From Lederbergia citrea (GTDB taxonomy: Bacteria > Bacillota > Bacilli > Bacillales > Bacillaceae_C): 64,000 nucleotides of DNA. The stretch's first letter is position 1; every line of letters starts with the position of its first letter. This document shows positions 1 to 8,201 of the stretch, piece by piece. The notes beneath the pieces were generated by a model. It saw only the letters and a program-made list of their open reading frames with translations. It was not told where the DNA came from and did no database searches. A program made the translations under genes and the position numbers. Where the stretch lies: positions 1,486 through 65,485 of the forward strand of contig NZ_JAGYPH010000003.1 in the NCBI RefSeq assembly GCF_018343525.1, in the 5' to 3' direction.

Positions 1-220
1 GCCGAAGCCATCTTTCAACCTCTCCTCATGCGAGAAAAGAAGTTATCCGGTATTAGCTCCGGTTTCCCGAAGTTATCCCAGTCTTACAGGCAGGTTGCCC
101 ACGTGTTACTCACCCGTCCGCCGCTAACCTATGGGAGCAAGCTCCCACAGGTCCGCTCGACTTGCATGTATTAGGCACGCCGCCAGCGTTCGTCCTGAGC
201 CAGGATCAAACTCTCATAAA
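1..220 (-). rRNA. 16S rRNA, 5' end (partial)
   Basis: Reading the minus strand inward from about base 220 gives the universal start of bacterial 16S rRNA (AGAGTTTGATCCTGGCTCAG and the GGACGAACGCTGGCGGCGTG region), continuing to the window edge. Only the first ~220 nt are present. The sequence just upstream has the conserved rrn leader with a box A-like TGATCTTTGAAAACTGAAC. The exact mature 5' end is estimated, not determined. Confidence 0.98.
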
Positions 221-326
221 AGTAGTTTGTTAGCTCATTTGCTGGTCTTACAAAATTACTTGTTGACGTTTCGTTTCGTTCAGTTTTCAAAGATCAAACT
301 CGCCTGCTTTCCGAGGCGACTTCTCT

Positions 327-355
327 ATCATAACACGATAGAATTTGAATGTCAA
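327..355 (-). promoter_or_regulatory. rrn promoter (sigma-A)
   Basis: On the minus strand TTGACA (350-355) and TATGAT (327-332) are separated by exactly 17 nt, an almost perfect sigma-A promoter about 110 nt before the 16S 5' end. It sits between tRNA-Gly and 16S, so the rRNA operon can be fired independently of the upstream tRNA transcript. Confidence 0.85.
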
Positions 356-365
356 TATCTTTTTT

Positions 366-439
366 TGGAGCGGGTGAAGGGAATCGAACCCTCATCATCA
401 GCTTGGAAGGCTGAGGTTTTACCACTAAACTACACCCGC
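366..439 (-). tRNA. tRNA-Gly(UCC)
   Basis: Cloverleaf on the minus strand: acceptor GCGGGTG/CACCCGC, anticodon loop CTTCCAA with anticodon TCC, T-arm GGTTCGATTCC, encoded CCA at 366-368. Last tRNA before the 16S gene. Confidence 0.95.
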
Positions 440-454
440 ATTATTAAGTTACCT

Positions 455-531
455 TGGTCGGGAAGACAGGATTCGAACCTGCGACCCCTTGGTCCCAAAC
501 CAAGTGCTCTACCAAGCTGAGCTACTTCCCG
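455..531 (-). tRNA. tRNA-Pro(UGG)
   Basis: Acceptor CGGGAAG/CTTCCCG, anticodon loop TTTGGGA with anticodon TGG, T-loop TTCGAAT, CCA encoded at 455-457. Confidence 0.95.
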
Positions 532-540
532 ATAATAAAA

Positions 541-617
541 TGGCGCGCCCGAGAGGAGTCGAACCCCTAACCTTTTGATCCGTAGTCAAACGCTCTATCC
601 AATTGAGCTACGGGCGC
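541..617 (-). tRNA. tRNA-Arg(ACG)
   Basis: Acceptor GCGCCCG/CGGGCGC, anticodon ACG in loop CTACGGA, T-loop TTCGACT, CCA encoded at 541-543. The first anticodon base A would be deaminated to inosine to read CGN codons. Confidence 0.95.
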
Positions 618-625
618 AAATCTGT

Positions 626-712
<87 letters not shown>

Positions 713-731
713 ATTTTTAGGAACAAAATAC

Positions 732-760
732 ATTGTATCACCATAGAGGTATTATGTCAA
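732..760 (-). promoter_or_regulatory. Internal promoter in the tRNA cluster
   Basis: Minus strand TTGACA (755-760), 17-nt spacer, TACAAT (732-737), lying in the gap between tRNA-Lys and tRNA-Leu. It would drive Leu-Arg-Pro-Gly and read on into the rrn operon. Confidence 0.75.
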
Positions 761-779
761 CTTTTTAAGCTTGCAAAAA

Positions 780-855
780 TGGTGAGCCATGCAGGATTCG
801 AACCTGCGACCCTCTGATTAAAAGTCAGATGCTCTACCGACTGAGCTAATGGCTC
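780..855 (-). tRNA. tRNA-Lys(UUU)
   Basis: Acceptor GAGCCAT/ATGGCTC, anticodon TTT in loop CTTTTAA, T-loop TTCGAAT, CCA encoded at 780-782. Confidence 0.95.
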
Positions 856-859
856 ATGA

Positions 860-931
860 CTGGGCTAGCTGGATTCGAACCAACGAATGACGGAGTCAAA
901 GTCCGTTGCCTTACCGCTTGGCTATAGCCCA
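860..931 (-). tRNA. tRNA-Gln(UUG), CCA not encoded
   Basis: Acceptor TGGGCTA/TAGCCCA, anticodon TTG in CTTTGAC, discriminator G. The next three bases are TCA, so the 3' CCA must be added post-transcriptionally. Confidence 0.94.
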
Positions 932-943
932 AAGAAAAAGTAA

Positions 944-1019
944 TGGCGGTCCCGACGGGAATCGAACCCGCGATCTCCTGCGTGACAGGCAGGCATGTTA
1001 ACCGCTACACCACGGGACC
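944..1019 (-). tRNA. tRNA-Asp(GUC)
   Basis: Acceptor GGTCCCG/CGGGACC, anticodon GTC in CTGTCAC, T-loop TTCGATT, CCA encoded at 944-946. Confidence 0.95.
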
Positions 1020-1066
1020 ATATCATTAGGATTAGGCAGCTAACTTGTAATCCTAATCTTGTTTAA

Positions 1067-1140
<74 letters not shown>

Positions 1141-1262
1141 ACGATAAAATAAAACTGTTATTGTAATGCACCATACATATGCCTGTCCCGATCTCAGGAA
1201 GCTGATTCAAGTAGCAGCTCGATTGGTACAACTCGCAGTTTATTCAGTGAAGTAACGCTCGT

Positions 1263-1284
1263 TGCTCCACCCCGCGATAATAAA
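1263..1284 (-). repeat. Duplicated 5' fragment of initiator tRNA
   Basis: The minus-strand string CGCGGGGTGGAGCA (1263-1276), preceded by an AT-rich TTTTAT-type leader, repeats the first 14 nt and part of the leader of the fMet tRNA at 1127-1140. About 120 bp of unrelated sequence separates the two. It cannot fold as a tRNA and looks like a rearrangement scar. Confidence 0.7.
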
Positions 1285-1299
1285 AGATAAAAAGTAAAA

Positions 1300-1374
1300 T
1301 GGTGACCCCTACGGGATTCGAACCCGTGTTACCGCCGTGAAAGGGCGGTGTCTTAACCGCTTGACCAAGGGGCC
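1300..1374 (-). tRNA. tRNA-Glu(UUC)
   Basis: Acceptor GGCCCCT/AGGGGTC (one G-T pair), anticodon TTC in CTTTCAC, T-loop TTCGAAT, CCA encoded at 1300-1302. Confidence 0.95.
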
Positions 1375-1391
1375 TAATGTAATAAATAGTA

Positions 1392-1482
1392 TGGCGGAGA
1401 AGGAGGGATTTGAACCCTCGCGCCGCTTACGCGACCTATGCCCTTAGCAGGGGCACCTCTTCAGCCTCTTGAGTACTTCCCC
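1392..1482 (-). tRNA. tRNA-Ser(GCU)
   Basis: Class II tRNA with long variable arm (GGTCGCGTAAGCGGCG). Acceptor GGGGAAG/CTTCTCC, anticodon GCT in CTGCTAA, CCA encoded at 1392-1394. Confidence 0.95.
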
Positions 1483-1484
1483 AT

Positions 1485-1590
1485 TGTCCAGCTTCAAAGC
1501 CCAATTCCTCGAGATCTCACAAAAAAAATTGTCGTGGTCGCTGAAGAGCTGCCTCCTCGCAATTCACTTTGAATCTTCGAGGTAAATGGA
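1485..1590 (-). repeat. Degenerate dispersed repeat (large family, copy A)
   Basis: Between tRNA-Ser and tRNA-Asn lies an eroded copy of the repeat seen at 2445, 13285, 14554, 22717, 39219 and 54862. The recognisable parts are GTCCAGCTTCAAAGCCC, CCTCGAGATC and the GAAGAGCTGCCTCCTCG block (same block as at 2622-2642). Divergence suggests an old insertion. Confidence 0.55.
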
Positions 1591-1608
1591 CTTTTCCACT
1601 TTTCTTAA

Positions 1609-1680
1609 CTCCGCAGGTAGGATTCGAACCTACGACCGATCGGTTAACAGCCGATAGCTCTACCACTGAGCTACTGCGGA
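1609..1680 (-). tRNA. tRNA-Asn(GUU), CCA not encoded
   Basis: First tRNA of the cluster. Acceptor TCCGCAG/CTGCGGA, anticodon GTT in CTGTTAA, discriminator G followed by TTA instead of CCA. Confidence 0.94.
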
Positions 1681-1695
1681 TTAATGACTCTTCCG

Positions 1696-1724
1696 ATTAT
1701 AATGACCTATTAGTAACCTGTCAA
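1696..1724 (-). promoter_or_regulatory. tRNA cluster promoter (sigma-A)
   Basis: Minus strand TTGACA (1719-1724), 17-nt spacer, TATAAT (1696-1701): a perfect consensus promoter ending about 15 nt before tRNA-Asn. Confidence 0.88.
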
Positions 1725-1754
1725 TAGAAAATGTATATATTTTTTATAAAAAAT

Positions 1755-2222
1755 TCATTGTATCATTTTCGTTATGTCTACTAATCTTCCACTGCACTTT
1801 CCGCAGACGTATCGTTTTGTATTGACTCTTCGTTGTCGTTCGTATTGGTGACTGCAATTTTTGCATTTATAAATGTACAGATTGGCAAGTCTTTTACTTT
1901 GACTAGATGCAAGCGGGGTACAATGTCTAGGGGCGCCTACCTTTTTCATTAAACGCCGAAAGTCTTCATCTCTATGTTTATAACCTTTTCCTTCTATATG
2001 AAGATGGTAATGGCAAAGTTCGTGTTTGATGATGCCCTCCAACTCATCTGAACCATGTTCTTCGTAATATTTGCGATTGATTTCAATATTGTGGCTTGAC
2101 AACAAATAGCGTCCGCCCGTCGTCCGAAGTCTAGGATTAAACATCGCTTTATGTTTAAACGGCTTTTTAAAAAGACCGTTAGATATTTTCTCCGTTAAGG
2201 CTTGCAACTCATCATTTGTCAT
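1755..2222 (-). CDS. sprT: SprT-like zinc metalloprotein (YdcK family)
   Basis: 155 aa. The protein has the SprT-domain zinc-binding HExxH motif (HELCH, residues 67-71) and a C-terminal zinc ribbon with Cys120/Cys123 and Cys140/Cys143. SprT-like proteins resemble DNA-protein-crosslink proteases, but the bacterial YdcK group has no settled substrate. A strong GGGGG ribosome site precedes the ATG. It follows tex on the same strand but is separated from it by a terminator hairpin and a dispersed repeat, so it probably has its own transcript. The pairing with tex and a tRNA cluster matches the B. subtilis ydcI-ydcK-trnS order. Confidence 0.9.
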   Translation of the reverse strand: MTNDELQALTEKISNGLFKKPFKHKAMFNPRLRTTGGRYLLSSHNIEINRKYYEEHGSDELEGIIKHELCHYHLHIEGKGYKHRDEDFRRLMKKVGAPRHCTPLASSQSKRLANLYIYKCKNCSHQYERQRRVNTKRYVCGKCSGRLVDITKMIQ

Positions 2223-2404
2223 TTTTCACAACCCCCGAACATTCTCTCGAACATGACAACCTATTTTACCATATATTGAATGAAACGAATATTAGCTGGG
2301 AGGTCCTTTTTATGCCAGCCTGGTTTCAAAGCCAGATTCAAAAAGCCTTTTTAGAAAAAAATCGGCATCAAATCAAATTGCTTAATCAATGCTGGTTTTT
2401 TTAC

Positions 2405-2437
2405 AGAAAAAAACACTGCTCTCATTAGCAGTGTTTC
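2405..2437 (-). terminator. Terminator after tex
   Basis: AAACACTGCT / AGCAGTGTTT inverted repeat with a 6-nt loop; on the minus strand the stem is followed by TTTTTTTCTG. It lies beyond the repeat that follows tex. Confidence 0.75.
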
Positions 2438-2444
2438 CTATCAC

Positions 2445-2680
2445 GATCCAGCTTCAGCGCCTAGTCCCTCGAGGTCACAAGAAGATTAATCGAGAAGATT
2501 ATGCTCCTGCGGCAGAGATTATTCGAGGAGGCTTAGGTTCACCTCGTCGCAAAGCTGCAGGAAGCTTAATCGAGAAGCATCTCTTGATGTGATAGAAGTC
2601 AGTTGCTTCCCTGTAGTGGCCGAAGAGCTGCCTCCTCGGGAATGTCTTGTGCTTGTCAGGGCTGACCAAGTCGCTTCCGC
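2445..2680 (-). repeat. Dispersed repeat (large family, copy B)
   Basis: Read on the minus strand it begins GCGGAAGCGACTTGG, passes through GACAAGCACAAGACA and GAGGAGGCAGCT (both also in the copy at 14554-14669), and ends TGACCTCGAGGGACTAGG and GCGCTGAAGC. About 120 extra bases are inserted in the middle relative to that copy. It fills almost all of the 466-bp gap between sprT and tex; no gene is visible there. Confidence 0.8.
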
Positions 2681-2688
2681 ATGTATCA

Positions 2689-4866
2689 TTAATCAGAAGA
2701 TTTAACCATCGTAAGTGAAAGTCGGCCTTTTTGAACGTCTACATTTTCAACCCAGACGGTAACAATATCTCCGAGTGAGACGACATCTAGTGGGTGTTTG
2801 ACAAAGCGATTGCTTAGCTTTGATATATGGACGAGTCCGTCTTCCTTCACACCTACATCCACGAATGCTCCAAAATCTACAACATTTCGAACGGTGCCTT
2901 GCATTTCCATTCCTCGCTTTAAATCGTCGAGTTTTAATAAATCCTTTTTCAGAAGAGGCTTTGGAAGTTCGTCACGCATATCTCGGCCGGGCTTCATTAA
3001 GGCATCCATAATATCGATAAGCGTCAATTCACCTAGGCCAAGTTCTTCTGATATGTTTTTAACATCCATCGATTTTAAAGCATCCGCTAGTTCTGCTGTG
3101 CCTATGTCAGCTGTTGAAAATCCAAGTTTTTTCAGTAAGCTCTTAACTTCTCCATAGCTTTCCGGATGGATTGGAGTTAAATCTAGCGGTTCTTCTCCAT
3201 CAGGGATGCGCATGAATCCGATTGCCTGTTCATATGTTTTTGCACCAAGACGCGGAATTCCCTTTAATTGTTTCCGGCTAGCAAATCTACCATTTTCCTC
3301 GCGGTATTTCACGATATTGTTAGCGACTGTTTTGCTTAATCCAGATACATATTGAAGAAGAGAAGAAGAGGCGGTATTCACATTCACTCCCACTTGGTTT
3401 ACGGCTGTTTCTACAACAAATGTTAATGATTCATTTAATCTTTTTTGGGAAACATCATGTTGGTATTGACCAACACCGACTGACTTCGGATCAATTTTGA
3501 CGAGTTCAGCAAGCGGATCTTGCAGGCGGCGTGCAATGGATACCGCACTTCGCTCTTCTACCTGCATGTCGGGAAATTCCTCTCGCGCCAGATCTGATGC
3601 TGAATATACGCTGGCCCCCGCTTCATTGACAATGATGTAAGCGAGATCAGAGGACAGCTCTTTTAAAACATCAACGGTAAATTGTTCCGTCTCCTGTGAT
3701 GCTGTTCCATTCCCGATTGCAATGATTTCCACACCGTATTTCTTAATGGCAGCCACCATTTTTCCTTTCGCTTCTGCTTGCTTTGCCCGCGGAGGATGCG
3801 GATAAATAACGCCGATATCCAACACTTTTCCTGTCTCATCCACAACCGCCAGTTTGCAGCCCGTTCGATAAGCAGGGTCAACTCCTAGCACAACTTTTCC
3901 TTTCAAAGGAGGCTGAAGCAATAATTTCCTTAAGTTCTCGGAGAAAATATGAATGGCTTGTCCTTCGGCTTTTTCAGTCAGCTCATTGCGAATTTCCCGC
4001 TCGATCGCAGGTTCAATCAAACGCTTGTATCCATCTTCGATTGCTTCGATTACTTCCGCTATGACAACGGAACGGTCATTTTTAATTATTTGGTTTTTTA
4101 AATACTGTAAAATTCGATCTAAATCGGGTTTGATTGAAACACGGAGAATGTCTTCTTTTTCTCCTCGGTTTAAAGCAAGTGTACGATGTGGGACAATTTT
4201 CTTAATAGGTTCCTCATAATCGTAATATATTTCAAAAATCCGTTTTTCATCTTTTTCCTCGTTTTTTACAACGGATATGACTTTTCCTGTTTGATATGTA
4301 TTATTCCGAATCCATTGGCGAATAGATGCGTCATCGGAAACCCGTTCGGCAATAATATCTTGTGCACCTTTAATGGCATCTAATCCGGTTGGCACTTCCT
4401 TTTCAGCCGAGATAAACTTTTCCGCCTCTTCTACTACGTTTCCTGTTTCCGGAAAACCAAGGATCCAATCAGCCAACGGCTCTAGACCTTTTTCCTTGGC
4501 AACTGTAGCTCTCGTACGGCGTTTTTGCTTATACGGGCGATATAAATCTTCGACAATTTGCAGTTTGTCCGCTTTTAAAATTTGTTTTTTTAACTCATCT
4601 GTCAGCTTTCCTTGTTCATCAATCAGCCTAATAACATCATTTTTCCGCTGTTCGAGACTTTGCAAGTAAGTCCAGCTGTCCATAATGTCTTTAATTTGAA
4701 CTTCATCAAGTGCCCCTGTCATTTCTTTACGATAACGGGCAATAAATGGAACAGTGTTTCCTTCATCAAGCAACTCAATTACTGTTTGTATTTGTTTTTT
4801 AGAAAGCTTAAGTTCTTCAGACAACTGCCGAAGTAGCACATCTTCTTTTTGGTCAGTTTGAATCAT
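2689..4866 (-). CDS. tex: Tex, RNA-binding transcriptional accessory protein
   Basis: 725 aa, the normal size for Tex. In order: N-terminal helical Tex domain, YqgF/RNase H-like domain beginning near residue 325 (GVDPAYRTGCKLAVVD), helix-hairpin-helix repeats around 500-560 (GVGVNVNTASSSLL and GIPRLGAKTYEQAIGF-type turns), and a C-terminal S1 RNA-binding domain from about residue 645 (GTVRNVVDFGAFVDVG). Tex binds nucleic acid and interacts with the transcription machinery; its role in Bacillus is poorly defined. It lies just downstream of the sigB operon, separated from rsbX by an intrinsic terminator. Confidence 0.96.
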   Translation of the reverse strand: MIQTDQKEDVLLRQLSEELKLSKKQIQTVIELLDEGNTVPFIARYRKEMTGALDEVQIKDIMDSWTYLQSLEQRKNDVIRLIDEQGKLTDELKKQILKADKLQIVEDLYRPYKQKRRTRATVAKEKGLEPLADWILGFPETGNVVEEAEKFISAEKEVPTGLDAIKGAQDIIAERVSDDASIRQWIRNNTYQTGKVISVVKNEEKDEKRIFEIYYDYEEPIKKIVPHRTLALNRGEKEDILRVSIKPDLDRILQYLKNQIIKNDRSVVIAEVIEAIEDGYKRLIEPAIEREIRNELTEKAEGQAIHIFSENLRKLLLQPPLKGKVVLGVDPAYRTGCKLAVVDETGKVLDIGVIYPHPPRAKQAEAKGKMVAAIKKYGVEIIAIGNGTASQETEQFTVDVLKELSSDLAYIIVNEAGASVYSASDLAREEFPDMQVEERSAVSIARRLQDPLAELVKIDPKSVGVGQYQHDVSQKRLNESLTFVVETAVNQVGVNVNTASSSLLQYVSGLSKTVANNIVKYREENGRFASRKQLKGIPRLGAKTYEQAIGFMRIPDGEEPLDLTPIHPESYGEVKSLLKKLGFSTADIGTAELADALKSMDVKNISEELGLGELTLIDIMDALMKPGRDMRDELPKPLLKKDLLKLDDLKRGMEMQGTVRNVVDFGAFVDVGVKEDGLVHISKLSNRFVKHPLDVVSLGDIVTVWVENVDVQKGRLSLTMVKSSD

Positions 4867-4920
4867 GAGTTTCCCTCATTTCTCTTTATCTTTCTTTTAT
4901 TTTAACATAATGAACTTAGC

Positions 4921-4956
4921 AAAAAAAAAAGAAAGCTACCTATTTAAGGTAAGCTT
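4921..4956 (-). terminator. Terminator of the sigB operon
   Basis: On the minus strand the stem AAGCTTACC/GGTAGCTTT is followed by a run of ten T. The rsbX stop codon lies in the loop, so the terminator overlaps the end of the gene. Confidence 0.85.
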
Positions 4957-5540
4957 CCTACAATAAACGACATATCGTCCATATTATTTATTTGTTTTAT
5001 CTTCAATTGATCCGACAGGGCGGTAATAGACTGGCAGCTGCTAAGCATCATTTTTGTATTGATATTAACAAAACCATCAGAGTGAATCAGGAATTTTGAC
5101 CGGGGTTCGTAGGAAAACTTTTGAGTACGGAACTTCTGTGGTCTGCCGGATAAATAACCTGTAACCGGCATTGGATAAATCATTTTTCCTGATGGAGTAT
5201 AAACATAAAATCGAATATTGCCCACGCAGCTATAATCAAACTCCTGCCGTTTGAAATCCACTTTAAGAATTGCCACTGCGGCGCCGCGCTTACGCAATAA
5301 TACTTTATTGCAATAATCCATTAATGTATCTACGTCTTCTTCAGGATTTGCCTTTACTATGGAAACAGCTGCCTGAGAGGCCTCATAAGCAAACTTACCG
5401 CTTCCCAGCCCATCAGCTAGAATACAAAGGAAATAATCTTCATTTACCGTCATATAAAAGCTGTCGCCACAAAAAATATTACCACCTTTTGCAGTCTGAA
5501 AAGCGTGTGCTTCTAAGGAGTCATTTTGAAGATGCATCAT
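4944..5540 (-). CDS. rsbX: RsbX, phosphoserine phosphatase of the stressosome
   Basis: 198 aa PP2C/SpoIIE-type phosphatase. Metal-binding Asp residues are visible in the ADGLGSGKFAYEAS stretch (about 41-55) and near the C-terminus (DDMSFIVG). RsbX removes phosphate from RsbS and RsbR after stress, resetting the stressosome (family knowledge). It is the last gene of the operon; its ATG overlaps the sigB stop codon (TTATGATG), so translation is likely coupled. Confidence 0.94.
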   Translation of the reverse strand: MMHLQNDSLEAHAFQTAKGGNIFCGDSFYMTVNEDYFLCILADGLGSGKFAYEASQAAVSIVKANPEEDVDTLMDYCNKVLLRKRGAAVAILKVDFKRQEFDYSCVGNIRFYVYTPSGKMIYPMPVTGYLSGRPQKFRTQKFSYEPRSKFLIHSDGFVNINTKMMLSSCQSITALSDQLKIKQINNMDDMSFIVGSLP

Positions 5541-6331
5541 AAAGGAGAATTCTCCATATTTAGTGACTCAGCGTGGATTGCTTCCCTCAATTTTTTAATG
5601 GCTCGCCGTTGAAGGCGTGATACGTGCATTTGCGATATATCCAGCATTTCTCCCGCCTCTTTCTGGCTCATGTTTTCTAAATAGGTGTAATGGATAATCT
5701 TTCTTTCTCTATCTGAAAGTACATGCAGTACTTTTTCCAAAACTAGTCGCTGGTTCACTTTTTCATATCCATCATCTACATTTCCCACAATATCAAGTAA
5801 TGTAACCGTACTGCCATCAGAATCCGCTTCAATTGAATGATCAACAGACAAAGCTTGATAGCTTTTCCCCATTTCCATCGCTTCCAAAATCTCTTCCTCT
5901 GAGAAATCTAAATACGATGCAATTTCATGTATTTGCGGGGAACGCTGCAATTCTCTTGTCAATTCTTCAACAGAAGTTTTAATTTTTGGACCTAGCTCTT
6001 TGATTCTTCGAGGAACATGGACACTCCACGTTTTATCCCTAAGGAAACGTTTAATTTCACCTATAATAGTGGGAATGGCAAACGCCTCAAATGTTTTGCC
6101 AAAAGACTCATCATAGCGCCGAATGGCGCCAAGAAGTCCAATAATTCCCACTTGGAAAATGTCTTCGTGATATGATTTTCCTTTAGAATATTTACGAGCG
6201 ATTGATTCAACCAAATTTTTATAATGAAGGACGAGTTGATTTTGCGCTTCCTCATCTTCGTGAAGTTGGTAGGCTTTTATCCATTGATTGACTTGACTTT
6301 TTGTATGATCAGGTTGAGATTGTTTGGGCAT
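5537..6331 (-). CDS. sigB: RNA polymerase sigma-B factor
   Basis: About 264 aa from the chosen start at 6331, which has a GGAGAGG ribosome site one codon before it; a longer reading frame to 6355 would swallow that site. Region 2 contains FAIPTIIGEIKRFLRDKTW, typical of general-stress and sporulation sigma factors; region 4 near the C-terminus holds the HTH (MSQKEAGEMLDISQMHVSRL). SigB directs the general stress regulon and is held inactive by RsbW. The start lies inside the end of rsbW (23-bp overlap). Confidence 0.97.
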   Translation of the reverse strand: MPKQSQPDHTKSQVNQWIKAYQLHEDEEAQNQLVLHYKNLVESIARKYSKGKSYHEDIFQVGIIGLLGAIRRYDESFGKTFEAFAIPTIIGEIKRFLRDKTWSVHVPRRIKELGPKIKTSVEELTRELQRSPQIHEIASYLDFSEEEILEAMEMGKSYQALSVDHSIEADSDGSTVTLLDIVGNVDDGYEKVNQRLVLEKVLHVLSDRERKIIHYTYLENMSQKEAGEMLDISQMHVSRLQRRAIKKLREAIHAESLNMENSPL

Positions 6332-6785
6332 TCCTCTCCACCTGCTCTCCTTCAAGGTATTTGGTCATAAAAACCGTAACCCCTTCGTTTTGATGAACTT
6401 TTACTTCATCCATCAAACTTTCAATTAAATAAAGCCCCAAGCCTCCTTCACGAAGAAATTCCACTTGGGTGTTTTCGTTATAAGGTCCGGTTTCTTCGCG
6501 CATTTTATTCAAGTCGAAGCTTTGCCCTAAGTCAGCTACCATGACTTCCAATCGGTCTTGATAAAGACCAAAACCAACCACGATTTCTCCACGCTCTTCT
6601 TGGCTATATGCATGCTGGACAGCGTTTGTAATTGCTTCGCTCGTCGCAATTTTCAAATCTTCTATTAAATCGTATGTAAACCCCATACGACTCGCTATCC
6701 CTGAAAGCGTTAAGCGAATTACGCCCACATACTCAGGTTTTGCGGGTATCTTCATTTCGATGTAATCAAATGCTTCCTTCATCAT
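6309..6785 (-). CDS. rsbW: RsbW, anti-sigma-B factor and RsbV kinase
   Basis: 158 aa GHKL-fold serine kinase. The N box is SEAITNAVQHAY (about residues 49-60) and the G box is GGLGLYLIESLMDEV (about 122-136). RsbW either sequesters SigB or phosphorylates RsbV. Its start (ATGATG) overlaps the rsbV stop, preceded by GAGGGTGGAG. Confidence 0.97.
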   Translation of the reverse strand: MMKEAFDYIEMKIPAKPEYVGVIRLTLSGIASRMGFTYDLIEDLKIATSEAITNAVQHAYSQEERGEIVVGFGLYQDRLEVMVADLGQSFDLNKMREETGPYNENTQVEFLREGGLGLYLIESLMDEVKVHQNEGVTVFMTKYLEGEQVERNAQTIST

Positions 6786-7111
6786 ACTCCACCCTCTACC
6801 TCGGTATTGATATCCATCACATCCGCTAATCCGGTAATATCAAATAAACGGTGCAGACGATCAGTCATTCCTGTTAAAACTAATTGTCCATCATTAGCTT
6901 TAAGTTCTTTAAATAAACCAACAAAAACTCCAAGGCCAGTACTATCCATATATGAAACGTCGGATAAATCGACAATCATTTTAGTCCCGGGGGTTTCAAT
7001 TCCCGAGAAAAGCTCCTCACGAACTTTTGGAGCGGTATATGCATCGATTTCTCCAGACAATTTAACGTTCAGTTCTTGTTCTTTTTCTGCTATTTCTATT
7101 GATATATTCAT
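6782..7111 (-). CDS. rsbV: RsbV, anti-anti-sigma factor
   Basis: 109-aa STAS-domain protein. Ser57 in YMDSTGLG is the residue that RsbW phosphorylates and RsbU dephosphorylates. The start at 7111 is chosen because AGAGGGGTGG lies directly upstream; the open frame extends 7 codons further but includes that site. First gene behind the internal sigma-B promoter. Confidence 0.96.
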   Translation of the reverse strand: MNISIEIAEKEQELNVKLSGEIDAYTAPKVREELFSGIETPGTKMIVDLSDVSYMDSTGLGVFVGLFKELKANDGQLVLTGMTDRLHRLFDITGLADVMDINTEVEGGV

Positions 7112-7153
7112 TTTATCCACCCCTCTAAACAACTTTTATTATGCTTTTTTCTT

Positions 7154-7178
7154 TTACCCCTTATAAATACGTTTAAAC
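7154..7178 (-). promoter_or_regulatory. Sigma-B promoter for rsbV-rsbW-sigB-rsbX
   Basis: On the minus strand GTTTAA (7173-7178), 13-nt spacer, GGGTAA (7154-7159); the sigma-B consensus is GTTTAA-N12-15-GGGTAT. It lies in the short rsbU-rsbV gap, the same place as the autoregulatory promoter in B. subtilis, giving positive feedback. Confidence 0.88.
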
Positions 7179-7181
7179 ATT

Positions 7182-8189
7182 TTATTGCTTTCTTTTTAAA
7201 ATAATTAGGGTAAAATCATCTCGCAGTTCAAATTCCTGCAGTCTTTCCAGGTCTTTATAAACATTTGTTACAATTTCCTGTGCAGGCAGGTGTATGTATT
7301 TATCAATAAAAGCCACAAGATCTTCTCTCTCAATGAAACCCTCTTCCGTTCGGCACTCTGTTACTCCATCTGATAAAAGGACAATCATATCTCCCGGGCC
7401 AACAGACTTTTCATATTCTTGGTATTTAGTTTTTTTATCGATACCAAGCAGCAAGCCCTTTCCGTCTAAATCTTCAAATTCTTTTTTTGTAGCATGATAG
7501 AAAAAACCCGGCTCATGTCCAGCGGTAGCATAATGGAATTTATGTTCCCAAGGATTATAAACACCGTAGCACATCGTGATAAACATGCTTGGGTCCACAT
7601 TTTGTTCTACAACTCTATTGAGATTTCCAAGAATCGTGCCAGGGTTATGTCTCGTTTCCGGAAAACTATCCATCGCATATTTGATCATCGACATGGACAA
7701 AGCGGCAGGAATTCCTTTTCCGATTACATCGGCGATTGCGATGCCAACACATTGATTATCATCTTTAACGAAATGAAAATAATCACCATTCATTTGCCTT
7801 GCAGGGACGCTGATTGCACCAATATCCAGCCCATCGATCTCTGGTATAGATGTACCGAGCAATGTTTGCTGCATGTTCGCCGCCACTTCAATTTCGCTTT
7901 TTAAAGCCAGCTGCTGAGTACGTAGACTTTGATGCTCCCGATAAGCTAAACCATAGCCCATCATTACTTCTAGTAAAATATCGAATGAATCAATGATATT
8001 TTCCTGAGTCGCCTCGTTTTCAAGCATGATTGATTTGTGAAGGCTAATAATCTCTTCTGGGGAAATCTGGTGTTCGATTAATTTCCTGCTTAATTTTTGC
8101 CCTTGGTATAAAAGTTGTTCATTTTGATCATTTAAATAGCTGTTAATAATCTCTCTGTATTTCGGTTCAATCATTCCCTTGAATTCCAA
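7182..8189 (-). CDS. rsbU: RsbU, PP2C phosphatase acting on RsbV-P
   Basis: 335 aa. The N-terminal ~85 residues are the helical RsbT-binding domain; the C-terminal part (about 120-335) is a PP2C phosphatase with metal-binding motifs NGDYFHFV, ADVIGKGIPAALSM and SDGVTE, ending RDDFTLIIL. RsbT released from the stressosome activates it. The start codon is TTG at 8189 behind AGGAGGA. Confidence 0.96.
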   Translation of the reverse strand: MEFKGMIEPKYREIINSYLNDQNEQLLYQGQKLSRKLIEHQISPEEIISLHKSIMLENEATQENIIDSFDILLEVMMGYGLAYREHQSLRTQQLALKSEIEVAANMQQTLLGTSIPEIDGLDIGAISVPARQMNGDYFHFVKDDNQCVGIAIADVIGKGIPAALSMSMIKYAMDSFPETRHNPGTILGNLNRVVEQNVDPSMFITMCYGVYNPWEHKFHYATAGHEPGFFYHATKKEFEDLDGKGLLLGIDKKTKYQEYEKSVGPGDMIVLLSDGVTECRTEEGFIEREDLVAFIDKYIHLPAQEIVTNVYKDLERLQEFELRDDFTLIILKRKQ

Positions 8190-8201
8190 CTAGTATTCCT
8201 C

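Noticed and set aside
131-520. 129-codon plus-strand frame
   Set aside because: It runs antisense through the 16S 5' end, the rrn leader and two tRNAs, which fully explain the sequence.
2216-2592. Two plus-strand frames between sprT and tex
   Set aside because: They cover a terminator hairpin and a dispersed repeat and have no ribosome site.
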